Shown: positions 15,661 to 25,821, counted from the stretch's first letter. The stretch: 64,000 bases of DNA from Natronoglomus mannanivorans (GCA_025517485.1 JAOPKB010000002.1:124001-188000); one strand, 5' to 3'. Made by a program: numbers and translations. The notes: generated from the sequence alone by a model not told the origin.

Positions 15661-18435
15661 ATGAGTGAACTCGAGGAGGAGTACCGCCTCGACTATTTCG
15701 AGGAGGAGGGCTTCGAGCGAAAGGAGTGCTCGGAGTGTGGCGCACACTTCTGGACGCGCGACCACGGGCGAACGACCTGTGGGGAACCGCCGTGTGCAGA
15801 GTACGGGTTCATCGAGAATCCGGGATTCGACGACGAGTACAGCCTCGAGGAGATGCGCGAGGCCTACCTCTCGTTTTTCGAGGCCAACGACCACACCCGA
15901 ATCGACCCGTATCCGGTCGCGGCCAACCGCTGGCGTGACGACGTCTTGCTGACGCAGGCGTCGATCTACGACTTCCAGCCGCTGGTCACGAGCGGGCAGT
16001 CGCCGCCGCCGGCGAACCCGCTGACGATCAGCCAGCCGTGTATCCGGATGCAAGACATCGACAACGTCGGCAAGACCGGCCGACACACGATGGCCTTCGA
16101 GATGATGGCCCACCACGCCTTCAACGTCCGCGAGGACGCAGAAGAGGAGTACGCCTTCGACGGCGAGGTTTACTGGAAGGACGACGCCGTCCGCTACTGC
16201 GACGAACTGTTCGAATCGCTGGGCGTCGACCTAGAAGAGGTCATCTACATCGAGGACCCGTGGGTCGGCGGCGGCAACGCCGGGCCCGCCATCGAAGTCA
16301 TCTTCCGAGGCGTCGAACTCGCCACGCTCGTCTTCATGTGCATGGAACAGGACCCCGACGGCGAGTTCGAGATGAAAGACGGCAACTCCTACTCCTACAT
16401 GGACACCTACGTGGTCGACACCGGCTACGGACTCGAGCGCTGGACGTGGGTCTCCCAGGGCACTCCCACAGTGTACGAGGCGATCTACCCGGACATGATC
16501 GACTTCCTCAAGGACAACGCGGAGATCGAACACACCGACGAGGAAGCCGACCTCGTCCACCGCGCCGCCAAACTCGCCGGCCACATGGACATCGACGAGG
16601 CCGAGGACATGGAGACCGCCCGCGGCGAGATCGCCGCCCAGCTCGAGGTCTCCCGCGAGGAACTCGAAGCGCTCATGGAGCCCCTCGAGACGATCTACGC
16701 CATCGCCGACCACTGCCGGACGCTCGCGTACATGCTCGGCGACGGCATCGTCCCCTCGAACGTCGGGACGGGCTACCTCGCGCGGATGGTTCTCCGGCGC
16801 ACGAAGCGACTCTGTGACACCGTCGGCGTCGACGCTCCGCTGGACGAACTCGTGGACATGCAGGCCGAACGACTGGGCTACGAGAACCGCGATACGGTCC
16901 GCGACATCGTCCGGACGGAACTCGAGAAGTATCGCGAGACCTTAGACCGCGGCAGCCGCCGCGTCGAGCAGTTGGCCCAGGAGTACGCCGAGCGCGACGA
17001 GGCGATCCCCACGAACGAACTGATCGAACTCTACGACAGCCACGGCATCCAGCCGGACATGGTCGCGGAGATCGCCGGCGAGACCGGAGCGGACGTCCAG
17101 ATCCCGGACGACTTCTACAGCCTCGTCGCCGAGCGCCACGAGGGCGGACAGGCCTTCGAGGACGACGAGGAGAGCGCCGACGAGCGCTTCGCCGACCTCC
17201 CCGAGACCGAGAAGCTCTACTACGACGACCAGCAACGGACGCAGTTCGAGGCCGTCGTCCTCGACGTCTTCGACCGCGAGGACGGCTACGACGTCGTCTT
17301 AGACCAGACGATGTTCTATCCCGAGGGCGGTGGCCAGCCCGCCGATCAGGGGACGCTCGCGACCGACGAGACGACCGTCGAGGTTCGCGACGTCCAGATC
17401 GAAGACGGCGTGATCCTCCACCGCACCGACGAGAGCCCCGGCAAAGGCGAATTCGTCAACGGACAGGTCAACGCCGCCCGCCGGCGCCAGCTCATGCGCC
17501 ACCACACGGCGACCCACATCATCATGCACTCCGCCCGGCAGGTGCTCGGCGAGCACGTTCGCCAGGCCGGTGCCCAGAAGGGCGTCGAGTCCTCGCGAAT
17601 CGACTTGCGCCACTACGAACGCATCTCCCGCGAGGACGTCAAGCGGATCGAACTGGTCGCCAACAGCATGGTGATGGACAACACCGCCGTCAGTCAGGAG
17701 TGGCCCCACCGTCACGAGGCCGAGGCCGAACACGGCTTCGACCTCTATCAGGGCGGCATTCCGCCGGGGACCAACATCCGCCTGATCCACGTCGCCGAGG
17801 ACGTCCAGGCCTGCGGCGGGACCCACGTCGCCCGAACGGGCGACATCGGCGCGGTCAAGATTCTCAACACCGAGCGCGTCCAAGACGGTGTCGAGCGCAT
17901 CACCTTCGCCGCGGGCGACGCGGCCGTCGAGGCCACCCAGCGGACCGAAGACTCGCTGTACGACGCCGCCGAGATTCTGGACGTCGCCCCCGACGAGGTC
18001 CCGGACACGTCCGAGCGCTTCTTCGAGGAGTGGAAGGCCCGCGGCAAGCAGATCGAGGACCTCAAAGAACAGCTCGCCGAGGCCCGCGCCGGCGGCGGTG
18101 GCGGCGGCGAGGAAGTCGAGATCGGCGACGGCGTCGCGGTGATCCAGCGCCTCGACACCGACATGGACGAACTCCGGGCGACCGCGAACGCCCTCGCCGA
18201 GGACGGGAAAGTCGCCGTACTCGGAAGCGGCGCCGACGGCGCTCAGTTCGTCGTCGCCGCCCCCGACGGTGTCGGGATCAACGCCGGCGAGGTCGTCGGC
18301 GAACTCGCCGCCAAAGTCGGCGGCGGCGGTGGCGGTCCGCCGGACTTCGCGCAGGGCGGGGGCCCCGACGAGGCGGCGTTAGACGGCGCGCTCGAGGACG
18401 CCCCCGACGTATTGCGGCAGGTGCTGAACGCGTAG
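15661..18435 (+). CDS. alaS: Alanine-tRNA ligase, archaeal type
   Basis: A 924-aa AlaRS that charges tRNA-Ala and edits mischarged Ser and Gly. The N-terminus carries the archaeal zinc knuckle C-S-E-C. Class II catalytic motifs follow ([30 protein letters not shown]). The editing domain shows [12 protein letters not shown] and the metal-binding H-H-T-A-T-H, and later C-G-G-T-H-V. The C-Ala dimerisation domain has a coiled coil and Gly-rich loops ([17 protein letters not shown]). A TATA-like TTTTACT lies about 30 bases before the ATG, suggesting a leaderless mRNA. Confidence 0.97.
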   Translation: MSELEEEYRLDYFEEEGFERKECSECGAHFWTRDHGRTTCGEPPCAEYGFIENPGFDDEYSLEEMREAYLSFFEANDHTRIDPYPVAANRWRDDVLLTQASIYDFQPLVTSGQSPPPANPLTISQPCIRMQDIDNVGKTGRHTMAFEMMAHHAFNVREDAEEEYAFDGEVYWKDDAVRYCDELFESLGVDLEEVIYIEDPWVGGGNAGPAIEVIFRGVELATLVFMCMEQDPDGEFEMKDGNSYSYMDTYVVDTGYGLERWTWVSQGTPTVYEAIYPDMIDFLKDNAEIEHTDEEADLVHRAAKLAGHMDIDEAEDMETARGEIAAQLEVSREELEALMEPLETIYAIADHCRTLAYMLGDGIVPSNVGTGYLARMVLRRTKRLCDTVGVDAPLDELVDMQAERLGYENRDTVRDIVRTELEKYRETLDRGSRRVEQLAQEYAERDEAIPTNELIELYDSHGIQPDMVAEIAGETGADVQIPDDFYSLVAERHEGGQAFEDDEESADERFADLPETEKLYYDDQQRTQFEAVVLDVFDREDGYDVVLDQTMFYPEGGGQPADQGTLATDETTVEVRDVQIEDGVILHRTDESPGKGEFVNGQVNAARRRQLMRHHTATHIIMHSARQVLGEHVRQAGAQKGVESSRIDLRHYERISREDVKRIELVANSMVMDNTAVSQEWPHRHEAEAEHGFDLYQGGIPPGTNIRLIHVAEDVQACGGTHVARTGDIGAVKILNTERVQDGVERITFAAGDAAVEATQRTEDSLYDAAEILDVAPDEVPDTSERFFEEWKARGKQIEDLKEQLAEARAGGGGGGEEVEIGDGVAVIQRLDTDMDELRATANALAEDGKVAVLGSGADGAQFVVAAPDGVGINAGEVVGELAAKVGGGGGGPPDFAQGGGPDEAALDGALEDAPDVLRQVLNA

Positions 18436-18611
18436 CTGGCGTTCGATTTTCTCTCCTCCGCTTCACCGTCACGACTCTGTCTCGACCGCTTCTCGAGCAG
18501 AGGCCCTCACGAGGCACTCGTGACCGCGACCTCGAATGGGACCCTCGAACGCGTCGGTACACCTCGAACCGAAACCTGCTATTTCTGTACCGGGGTCGTC
18601 TACGGGAACAC

Positions 18612-19406
18612 ATGCCTACTGCGACGAACGATGGCGTCGTCCTCCACTACGAGACCGACGGAGCGGGGAGCGAAGACGCGACCCCCGTCGTCTTCGTCTC
18701 CGAAGCCGGCCTCGGCGGCTGGTCGTGGGGCTGGCAGCACGCCGCGCTTACCGGTCCCTTCGAGACGATCGTCTGGGACCTCCGGGGAACCGGTCGCTCC
18801 GACGCACCGCCCGGACCGTACGACCTCGAGACCCTCGCGAGCGACCTCGAGGCCGTCCTCGCCGAGTGCGGTGCGCGAAAGGCTCACATCGTCGCCGCCG
18901 GGTTCGGCGGGGCTGTCGCGCTCACCGCCGCTCGGCGGTCGAATCGAATCGAGACGCTGACCCTGCTCGGGACCGCCGCCCGCGAGGACGCGTTCGCACT
19001 CGAGGACCTGTTCGCACCGCCGGACGACCGCGACGCGCTCGAGGCGTCCCTCGAGTCCGCCCTCTCCGCCGAGTTTCGAGACGCCCAACCCGAGGTCTGT
19101 GACGGAATCGTCGACTGGCGGGCCGAAGGTGACGCCGACGAGGCGGGCTGGCGGGCACAGCTCGCCGCGCTCGAGGGGTTCGACGCGACGGGTTGGCTCG
19201 TCGAACTCACCCTCCCGACGCTCGTAGTCCACGGAACGAGCGACGAACTGGTCCCGGCGGACGCGGGGCGCGATCTCGCCAGAGGACTGCCCCGCGGGGA
19301 GTTCGAACCGCTCGAGGGTGCCGGCCACCTCTGTTTCGTCGAGCGGTCTCGGACGGTCAACGATCGGATTCTCGGGTTTCTCGAGTCCTACAGCGACGAG
19401 GTGTAG
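18612..19406 (+). CDS. Alpha/beta-hydrolase fold protein lacking the nucleophile
   Basis: A 264-aa alpha/beta hydrolase. Fold landmarks are clear: GVVLHYETDG, oxyanion region VFVSEAGLGGWSWGW, WDLRGTGRSDAP, acid loop VVHGTSDELVP and catalytic-His loop GAGHLCFVE. The nucleophile elbow, normally G-x-S-x-G, reads A-A-G-F-G-G, so Ser is replaced by Gly; the Asp and His are kept. It may be non-hydrolytic or use another chemistry. The start at 18612 follows an AT-poor leader; the long upstream in-frame extension overlaps alaS in another frame and is not real. The next gene lies 68 bases downstream on the same strand. Confidence 0.8.
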   Translation: MPTATNDGVVLHYETDGAGSEDATPVVFVSEAGLGGWSWGWQHAALTGPFETIVWDLRGTGRSDAPPGPYDLETLASDLEAVLAECGARKAHIVAAGFGGAVALTAARRSNRIETLTLLGTAAREDAFALEDLFAPPDDRDALEASLESALSAEFRDAQPEVCDGIVDWRAEGDADEAGWRAQLAALEGFDATGWLVELTLPTLVVHGTSDELVPADAGRDLARGLPRGEFEPLEGAGHLCFVERSRTVNDRILGFLESYSDEV

Positions 19407-19474
19407 TTCCCCGAGCGTTGCCGTCGTTCGTTGCAACCCCCGCCACTACGGCAGTGGCCACCGTATCCACACCT

Positions 19475-20782
19475 ATGACGCTCTCCCTCGACGCTCGAGC
19501 GGCTCACTGGGGTGACCGAACGGCGGTCGTCGACGTGTCGGAGGCCCGGCGGGACGAGGAGGCGGAAACCGTCGACCGAGATCGAGACCGCTACTCGTAC
19601 GCGGAGCTCGCGGCGATCGCCGACCGGTTCGTCGCCTCGCTCTCCGAACACGGCATCGACGCCGGCGACACCGTCTGTGTGATCAGTAGAAACCGGGTCC
19701 GGGTGCTCGCGCTGTTCTTCGCCTGTCGCCGACTCGGCACGACGTTCGCACCGCTCTCGCACCGACTGACGCCGAAGACGGTCTCGCGGCCGCTCGAGCG
19801 ACTCGAGCCCGCAGTCGTCGTGACCGAGTCGGCCCAGCGGGATCTGACGCGGGCGGTCCAGCACGCGAAGACGGTGACGTTCGACGATCTATCGGCGGAG
19901 ATCGACACTGACGACGATTCCAGTCCGAGTGTCGTACCCGATCTCGAGACGGACCTCGAGTCTCCCGCGCCCGACGGAACGCCGCTGGTTACCCTGCACG
20001 GCGATCCGGGTGGTACGGACTCGGACCGGGGCGCAGATCCGGAGCCGGACGCGGCCGTCGGCTTCTCCGCGGATGCTACCGAAGCGAACTGCCGCACCGT
20101 CGCGGCCACCTGGGGGCTCGGTCGGACCGACTGCACGCCGCTCGTCCTCCCGCTGTCGGCACCCGACGGCCTCCTGCGTGTCGCGCTCCCCACCCTCTAC
20201 GCCGGTGGGACGCTACTGCTCGATCGCGCGTTCGATCCCGGTGACACGCTCGAGGCGATCCGGCGCGAACCCGTGACCGGCCTCGTAGGCCGGAGGGCGG
20301 AGCTCCGGGATCTCGCCGCGAACGACGACGCCGACGCCCTCGAGACGCTCGAGTGGGCCGTCTCCGACGGACCGATCGAGAGCGAGGTCCGAAACACGTA
20401 CCTCGAGCGCGGTGTGCCCGTGTCCGGGACCTACGGCTGTCCTGCGTGTCCGACCGCGCTGGCCCAGCCGATCGGCGGCGTTTCCGGAAGCGAAGGCGAG
20501 GGCGAGTCAGCAGTCGAAACAGCAACCGAAAACGGCAGCGTCGGCTATCCGCTCTTCGACTGTCGCGTCCGGCTCGTCGCGGACGGCTCCGTCGTCGAGG
20601 GTGTGGGTGAGGGACGACTCGAGGTGGCGGGCCCGATGGTCGCCGACGGTTCGGACGGCGACGACGGCGACTCCGGTGGCGCTGCGGACGACTGGATCGA
20701 CACCGGCGACCGGTTCCGTCGCGACGAGGACGGCCGGTACTATCCGGTCGATCTCGAGGATGAGGCGGGCGACAACCCCTAA
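19475..20782 (+). CDS. AMP-binding (acyl-CoA synthetase-like) protein, degenerate and C-terminally truncated
   Basis: A 435-aa ANL-superfamily N-terminal domain. N-terminal motifs are good: YSYAELAAIADRFVASL, GDTVCVISRNRVRVLALFFA, GTTFAPLSHRLTPKTV. The phosphate loop expected near residue 180 is unrecognisable (LHGDPGGTDSD). The adenine motif reads SGTYGCPACP. WIDTGDRFRRDEDGRYY (motif A8 Asp) is present near the end. The protein then stops, so the C-terminal lid with the catalytic Lys is missing. It is probably not a functional adenylating enzyme. A similar protein lies at 38857-40101. Confidence 0.75.
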   Translation: MTLSLDARAAHWGDRTAVVDVSEARRDEEAETVDRDRDRYSYAELAAIADRFVASLSEHGIDAGDTVCVISRNRVRVLALFFACRRLGTTFAPLSHRLTPKTVSRPLERLEPAVVVTESAQRDLTRAVQHAKTVTFDDLSAEIDTDDDSSPSVVPDLETDLESPAPDGTPLVTLHGDPGGTDSDRGADPEPDAAVGFSADATEANCRTVAATWGLGRTDCTPLVLPLSAPDGLLRVALPTLYAGGTLLLDRAFDPGDTLEAIRREPVTGLVGRRAELRDLAANDDADALETLEWAVSDGPIESEVRNTYLERGVPVSGTYGCPACPTALAQPIGGVSGSEGEGESAVETATENGSVGYPLFDCRVRLVADGSVVEGVGEGRLEVAGPMVADGSDGDDGDSGGAADDWIDTGDRFRRDEDGRYYPVDLEDEAGDNP

Positions 20783-20886
20783 TCGAGAATCGACGAGCGA
20801 TCACGGCAGACTCGAGCGGAACTCGAGCGAGAACGGGTCTCGCAAGCGCTCGCAGATACCGGCAACTCTCGACCCGAGGCACAAGG

Positions 20887-20894
20887 CCTATTTA
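20887..20894 (+). promoter_or_regulatory. TATA box of the amidotransferase gene
   Basis: CCTATTTAACC at about 20886-20896 lies about 25-32 bases before the ATG at 20919, the archaeal TATA spacing for a leaderless transcript. Confidence 0.5.
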
Positions 20895-20918
20895 ACCAGC
20901 CCCGTTTGCACGTCACGA

Positions 20919-21737
20919 ATGACGCAGCTCCGCATCGCCGTCCTGAACGCTTCCCACCGGGACGCGAACACGACACGAAACTTCCGACGCGAACTCGACG
21001 CCTCGATCGCCGAGTTCGACGTCACCGGCGGTCACCTGCCCGCGGACTTCGAGTACGACGCGGTCGTCGTCACGGGCTCGCGAGCGTCGGTCTACTGGGA
21101 CGAAGACTGGATTCCGGCGACCAAAAACTGGGTCGCCGACGCCATCGAACACGGCCTGCCGTGTCTGGGGATCTGTTGGGGCCACCAGCTCCTGGCGGAC
21201 GTCCTCGGCGGAACGGTCGAGGACATGGGGGTCTACGAGATCGGCTACAACGAGATCGAACACACCGGCGACTGTCGGCTGTTCGACGGCATCAGCCAGC
21301 GCTTCACCGCCTTTACGACCCACTCCGACGAAGTCTCGGAGCTGCCACCCGGAGCCGAGCCACTCGCCGAGAACGAGTACTCGAACCACGGCTTCCGCAA
21401 GGGCAGCGTCTTCGGCGTCCAGTTTCACCCCGAGTACGACCAGCGGACGGCCCGCGAGTTGACCGAGGAGAAGGAACTCACCGACGAGCGCCGCGAGTCC
21501 GTCCTCGCGGAGATTACCGACGAGAACTACGAACGGGCCTGCGAGGCCAAACAGGTCTTCGACAACTACCTCGAGTACGTCCGCGAGGTTCGATCCGCGG
21601 ATGCCGGTACCGAGACGGCGGTTCCGTCGTCGGTTCGCGAAGACGAGCCCGGAGACGAGACGTCGAGTGCGGAGACGGGGACGGCGTCTTCACGGACCGA
21701 CGCACTCCTCGAGTCGCCGACGGCGAACACGGACTGA
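20919..21737 (+). CDS. Class I glutamine amidotransferase-like protein
   Basis: A 272-aa stand-alone GATase1 domain related to GMP synthase subunit A. The catalytic Cys sits in LPCLGICWGHQLLAD and the His-Glu pair in FGVQFHPEYD. The middle part, GVYEIGYNEIEHTGDCRLFDG, matches the amidotransferases of the GuaA/YfeJ type. The C-terminal tail of about 60 residues (after VFDNYLEYVREV) is Ser/Thr/Asp/Glu-rich and probably disordered. The ammonia acceptor is not known: no synthetase partner is adjacent. Confidence 0.88.
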   Translation: MTQLRIAVLNASHRDANTTRNFRRELDASIAEFDVTGGHLPADFEYDAVVVTGSRASVYWDEDWIPATKNWVADAIEHGLPCLGICWGHQLLADVLGGTVEDMGVYEIGYNEIEHTGDCRLFDGISQRFTAFTTHSDEVSELPPGAEPLAENEYSNHGFRKGSVFGVQFHPEYDQRTARELTEEKELTDERRESVLAEITDENYERACEAKQVFDNYLEYVREVRSADAGTETAVPSSVREDEPGDETSSAETGTASSRTDALLESPTANTD

Positions 21738-21863
21738 GATCGGGTCCGTTCGAGCCGGTCCGGATTCCATCGACACCGTTTCTCACCGTCTCGACGCTTC
21801 GAACCGCCCCGCTCACCGACGGGAGCGTTTTTCACCGCAGCCATCGCACGTTCGGTAACGATC

Positions 21864-23063
21864 ATGCTCGATTACCTCTCCCTCGAGGCGGACCTCGACG
21901 AGGAAGAACGCCTGATCCGGGACACGGCCCGCGAGTTCGTCGCCGACCGCCTCCAGCCCGAGATCGGCGATCACTTCGAGAACGGGACCTTCCCGACCGA
22001 CCTGATCCCCGAAATGGGCGAGATGGGATTTTACGCACCCAATCTCGAGGGCTACGGCTCGCCCGGCGTCTCCGAAACCGCGTACGGACTCCTGATGCAG
22101 GAACTCGAGGCCTGCGATTCGGGGGTGCGTTCGATGGCCTCCGTGCAAGGTGCGCTGGTGATGTACCCCATCCACGCCTACGGGAGCGAGGCCCAGAAGG
22201 AGGAGTGGTTACCAGCGCTGGGCGAGGGCGAAGCAGTGGGCTGTTTCGGACTTACGGAACCCGAGCACGGCTCGGACCCGGCGGGGATGGAGACGGACGC
22301 CGAGCGGGACGGGGACGAGTTCGTCCTCAACGGCTCGAAGACCTGGATTACCAACTCCCCGATCGCCGACGTCGCGGTGGTATGGGCGCGGGATCGCTCG
22401 AGTGGCGAGGGCGAGGGCAAGAGTGAGAGTACCGACGAGAGCGAGAACCCGGTCCGTGGCTTCCTCGTCGAAACGGACCGCGATGGCGTCACGACCGACG
22501 AGATCGACGAAAAACTGTCGATGCGGGCTTCGGTCACGGGCACCGTCGACCTGAACGACGTCCGGATCCCCGAGGAGAACGTCCTCCCCGGCGTCTCCGG
22601 GATGAAGGGCCCCCTCTCCTGTCTCACGCAGGCCCGCTACGGCATCGCCTGGGGCGCCGTGGGGGCCGCTCGAGACTGTTTCGAGGTCGCTCTCGAGTAT
22701 GCGGGTGACCGCGAGCAGTTCGGCGGGCCGATCGCTCGCTTCCAGCTCCAACAGGAGAAACTCGCGGAGATGGCGACCCAAATCACACTGGGACAGCTGC
22801 TGGCCTTCCGACTCGCCGAACTGAAAGAACGCGGCGACCTCCGTCCACAGCAGGTGTCGATGGCCAAGCGAAACAACGTCCGGATGGCCCGCGACGTCGC
22901 TCGCACGGCCCGCGAGATGCTCGGCGGGAACGGCATCACGACGGATTACTCGCCGATGCGCCACATGGCGAACATGGAGACGGTCTACACCTACGAGGGG
23001 ACCCACGATATCCACACGCTGGTGCTGGGTCAAGATCTGACCGGAATCCCAGCCTTCGAGTGA
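21864..23063 (+). CDS. Acyl-CoA dehydrogenase, glutaryl-CoA-dehydrogenase-like
   Basis: A 399-aa FAD enzyme that oxidises acyl-CoA to enoyl-CoA. FAD and substrate motifs: CFGLTEPEHGSDPAGM, GSKTWITNSPIADV, LTQARYGIAWGAVGAARDC, REQFGGPIARFQLQQEKLAEM. The catalytic Glu is in V-Y-T-Y-E-G-T-H-D-I-H. The N-terminal SMASVQGALVMYPIHAYGSEAQKEEWLP and the C-terminal THDIHTLVLGQDLTGIPAF resemble glutaryl-CoA dehydrogenase rather than short-chain enzymes. A Ser/Glu/Gly-rich insertion (SSGEGEGKSESTDESEN) lies in a surface loop. Substrate assignment is inference from these motifs. Confidence 0.88.
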   Translation: MLDYLSLEADLDEEERLIRDTAREFVADRLQPEIGDHFENGTFPTDLIPEMGEMGFYAPNLEGYGSPGVSETAYGLLMQELEACDSGVRSMASVQGALVMYPIHAYGSEAQKEEWLPALGEGEAVGCFGLTEPEHGSDPAGMETDAERDGDEFVLNGSKTWITNSPIADVAVVWARDRSSGEGEGKSESTDESENPVRGFLVETDRDGVTTDEIDEKLSMRASVTGTVDLNDVRIPEENVLPGVSGMKGPLSCLTQARYGIAWGAVGAARDCFEVALEYAGDREQFGGPIARFQLQQEKLAEMATQITLGQLLAFRLAELKERGDLRPQQVSMAKRNNVRMARDVARTAREMLGGNGITTDYSPMRHMANMETVYTYEGTHDIHTLVLGQDLTGIPAFE

Positions 23064-23204
23064 GTGTTCGGTGACGAGAGTTCGAGAGCGTTCGACGCCG
23101 AGTCGTCCGCTCCGAAACCGTTCCGAAGAGCGGGTTCGATCCGGTGCTGTCACCGAAAAGAGAGAACGCGAAGTATTACGGCAACTGAATGACAGTAGAT
23201 ACGT

Positions 23205-23519
23205 ATGGCAGCGGAACCCGACGAGCACACGACGAGGCGGGAGACGATCGGGTCCGGGATCCGAGAGACGGTCGACGTCCGATTCGTCGGGGTGCTCGGT
23301 GCCGGTTCCGTCGCGGGATACGTCGTCTTCACGTTACTGAACACGGATACCGTCGCACTCCCACTCGTCGGCGCGGTATCCGGTCAACTCCTCGGAATCG
23401 TCGGACTCGCGGCGTTCGCCGTCGCGTATCAGCGGTTCGGCTGTGCCGGAAGTTGTGGGTCGGCCGGAGACTGCGGGTGTTCGGACGAGTGCGGTAATCA
23501 GTGCTCGGACGACTCGTAA
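23205..23519 (+). CDS. Small membrane protein with cysteine-rich tail
   Basis: A 104-aa protein with two hydrophobic helices (VGVLGAGSVAGYVVFTLL and LPLVGAVSGQLLGIVGLAAF) and a C-terminal tail with six Cys in GCAGSCGSAGDCGCSDECG and onward. The Cys pattern could bind a metal or form disulfides; no family is recognised. It sits alone between an acyl-CoA dehydrogenase and a methyltransferase. Confidence 0.7.
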   Translation: MAAEPDEHTTRRETIGSGIRETVDVRFVGVLGAGSVAGYVVFTLLNTDTVALPLVGAVSGQLLGIVGLAAFAVAYQRFGCAGSCGSAGDCGCSDECGNQCSDDS

Positions 23520-23589
23520 CCGGATCTGAAACCGCCCGAACCGCGTTTCCGGCGGTACGCTTTTCCCGACGACGGTCGAGTCGCCGACC

Positions 23590-24369
23590 ATGCGAACGCG
23601 AACGAGAACGGTGCTCTCGGTCCCCATCGAACGCGAAGGAACGCTTCCGCTGGCGTTCCCCGACGACCTCCGATTTCCCGAGGCACTCGTCAGGGAGTTC
23701 ATAGAGCGCGATACCGACGCCGGCGACACCGTCTTCGATCCCTTCGCCGGGTTCGGGACGGTGCTTCGGGTCGCGGCGGACCTCGATCGGCGAGCCTACG
23801 GCCTCGAGTACGATGCGGAGAAGGTTACCTACGCGAGAGAGCGACTCGAGGCCGCTACTGAGGGAGGCTCCGATTCGAACTTGAACTCGGACTCGAGTTC
23901 GGAGACAAAGGCCCCAGAATCACCGATTTCTACCCTCCACCACGGCGACGCCCTCGAGCTCTCGAGTTACGACCTCCCAATGTTCGACTACTGCTTTACG
24001 TCGCCGCCGTTCGCGACCGACGGCACGACGGTGGACCCGTTGCGTGACTACGCCGGCGAGAGCGACTACGAGACCTACCTCGAGGACCTTCAGGACGTCT
24101 TCGCGCAGGTGAACCGACGAATGCGACCCGGCGGGCGGGTCGTCCTCGAGGTTTCGAACCTGAAACACGACGGGGAGGTGACGACGCTTGCCTGGGACGT
24201 CGCCGATTCGGTCGGCGAGGAGCTCGAGTTTCAAGGAGAGGTGATCGTCGCGTGGGAGGGTGACGAGACGGACGGCTACGGCGAGGAGGACGATGGAATC
24301 TACGGCTACGGCTACGATCACAGCTACTGTCTCGTCTTCGAAGCCGAGGGAACGGAATCGGGATCGTAA
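23590..24369 (+). CDS. SAM-dependent DNA methyltransferase (N4/N6 amino type)
   Basis: A 259-aa Rossmann methyltransferase. The SAM loop is D-P-F-A-G-F-G-T-V (about residues 49-57), with the acidic residue in AYGLEYDAEKV. The catalytic motif is T-S-P-P-F (about 137), the form seen in amino-methyltransferases of cytosine-N4 or adenine-N6. The FxGxG motif precedes the SPP motif with no large recognition domain between them, a gamma-like order. RPGGRVVLEVSNL follows. No restriction endonuclease is adjacent, so it is an orphan. RNA methylation is a less likely alternative. Confidence 0.75.
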   Translation: MRTRTRTVLSVPIEREGTLPLAFPDDLRFPEALVREFIERDTDAGDTVFDPFAGFGTVLRVAADLDRRAYGLEYDAEKVTYARERLEAATEGGSDSNLNSDSSSETKAPESPISTLHHGDALELSSYDLPMFDYCFTSPPFATDGTTVDPLRDYAGESDYETYLEDLQDVFAQVNRRMRPGGRVVLEVSNLKHDGEVTTLAWDVADSVGEELEFQGEVIVAWEGDETDGYGEEDDGIYGYGYDHSYCLVFEAEGTESGS

Positions 24370-24379
24370 CCGTTTGGGA

Positions 24380-25423
24380 TCACACGATCGAATCGACGTA
24401 TCCGAACTGCTCTCGAACGGCATCCAGGTCGTCGCCTCGAGACAGCGCGAGTTCCAACGTGAGCCGCGCCTTCCACGGCGGGAGGTCGCCGCCCGAGATC
24501 GCGCCGGCCTCGAGGAGCGTCTGTCCGCCGCCCTCGCCGCCGTACACGCCGGCCGTCGTCCCGGCGTGACACCGCGAGGTAAGCACGACCGGAACGCCGG
24601 CGTCGATCGCCGACTCGAGCGCTGTGCCGAGTTCCGCGGTGGTGTTTCCGAGGCCGGTGCCGGCGACGACGATGCCGTCGACGGCGGTTTCGGTCTCTGT
24701 ACGACCGCCCTCGACCTCTTCCGAGAGCGCCCGCTCGACCTGCCGGCCGTCGACGCCTAGCGCGTTCGTGACGATTTCGACGCGGACGTCAGCGTTCACC
24801 GTCGCGTCCGGCATCGACATCGAGTAACTCCGCGGCTCTCGGAAGAACCGCAATCCGTCCGGCGTGAACTCCCCGACGGGACCCGCGCCGGGCGACTCGA
24901 AGGTCTCGAGTGCGCTCGTGTGACCCTTCACGACCCAGCGGGCGGCGTGGACGGTGTCGTTGAACGTCAGGTAGACGCCGCCAGCGTCCCGTACCCGCTC
25001 GTGGGCGGCGGTTCGAACGGCCGCGAGCAGATTCGTCGGGCCGTCGGTCCCGAGCTGGTCGAACGAGCGCTGGGCGCCCGTGAAGACGACTGGCAACTCG
25101 GTGGTGGCCGCACAGGCGAGATCCAGCGCGTAGGCCGACTCAGCCATCGTATCGGTCCCGTGGGTGACGACGACCCCGTCGACACCGTCGGCCGCCGCTC
25201 GGTCGATCGCACCTGCGAGGGCCTCGAGTGCCTCGCCGTTCATCTGAAAGCCCGAGACCTGACAGACCTCCTCGACGTCGATCGTCGCCTCCTCGCCGAT
25301 CTCCGGGACGGCGTCGACGAGGTCGTCGCCGGACTGTGAGGGGGTCTTTCCCGATTTGCCCTTCGTTTCCGAGGACGTACTCGCGATGGTGCCGCCAGTG
25401 CTCGCGATTCGGACGTGTGGCAT
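24380..25423 (-). CDS. ansA: L-asparaginase (type I-like)
   Basis: A 347-aa asparaginase converting L-Asn to L-Asp and ammonia. The first catalytic Thr lies in the N-terminal S-T-G-G-T-I-A-S motif, and the second in V-V-T-H-G-T-D-T-M, with the downstream Lys/Asp region in PVVFTGAQRSFDQLGTDG. The flexible loop after TIAST is long and Lys/Ser-rich. Length and motifs fit the cytoplasmic family. It converges on the methyltransferase gene with an 10-base gap. Confidence 0.93.
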   Translation of the reverse strand: MPHVRIASTGGTIASTSSETKGKSGKTPSQSGDDLVDAVPEIGEEATIDVEEVCQVSGFQMNGEALEALAGAIDRAAADGVDGVVVTHGTDTMAESAYALDLACAATTELPVVFTGAQRSFDQLGTDGPTNLLAAVRTAAHERVRDAGGVYLTFNDTVHAARWVVKGHTSALETFESPGAGPVGEFTPDGLRFFREPRSYSMSMPDATVNADVRVEIVTNALGVDGRQVERALSEEVEGGRTETETAVDGIVVAGTGLGNTTAELGTALESAIDAGVPVVLTSRCHAGTTAGVYGGEGGGQTLLEAGAISGGDLPPWKARLTLELALSRGDDLDAVREQFGYVDSIV

Positions 25424-25523
25424 ACGTGGTCTCTCGGCTCGAGGACGGAAGTGGCTGTATGCGTCCGTGCGTTGGTGTTAGTGGGAATACAGGTTTTTGG
25501 TGGTGGAAATCTAACACTTTTCC

Positions 25524-25805
25524 ATGGGCGATAGCTTCGCGAAAGAACGGTTCGTTTCGGCATCGACGTGGTTCAGACTCGGTAGCGTGACCGTGGAGAC
25601 GGTGATCGCGCTCGCACTGCTCGCCAGCGCGGCGTCGCTGTTCGCCGTCTCGATCGGCGACCCAGAGATGGTCGCCCTGATCGGTGCCGGCGCAGTCACA
25701 GTGATCGTGCTCGGACTGGCCCTCGCCCGTCTGTTCTCCTATCTCGAGATCAACGGCCTTCCGGTGATCGAAAACGGAGGAGAGTTGACGCGGTCGAGGG
25801 TCTGA
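25524..25805 (+). CDS. Small two-helix membrane protein
   Basis: A 93-aa protein with hydrophobic segments VIALALLASAASLFAVSI and MVALIGAGAVTVIVLGLALA. Its N-terminus is cytoplasmic-looking (GDSFAKERFVSAST). No function is recognised. It diverges from the asparaginase gene and converges on the DUF393 gene. Confidence 0.65.
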   Translation: MGDSFAKERFVSASTWFRLGSVTVETVIALALLASAASLFAVSIGDPEMVALIGAGAVTVIVLGLALARLFSYLEINGLPVIENGGELTRSRV

Positions 25806-25821
25806 CGGTCGCGTTTCGCGA

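Noticed and set aside
17700..18611. Upstream extension of the alpha/beta hydrolase
   Set aside because: It overlaps alaS in another frame and is Arg-rich and low complexity; the family start is at 18612.
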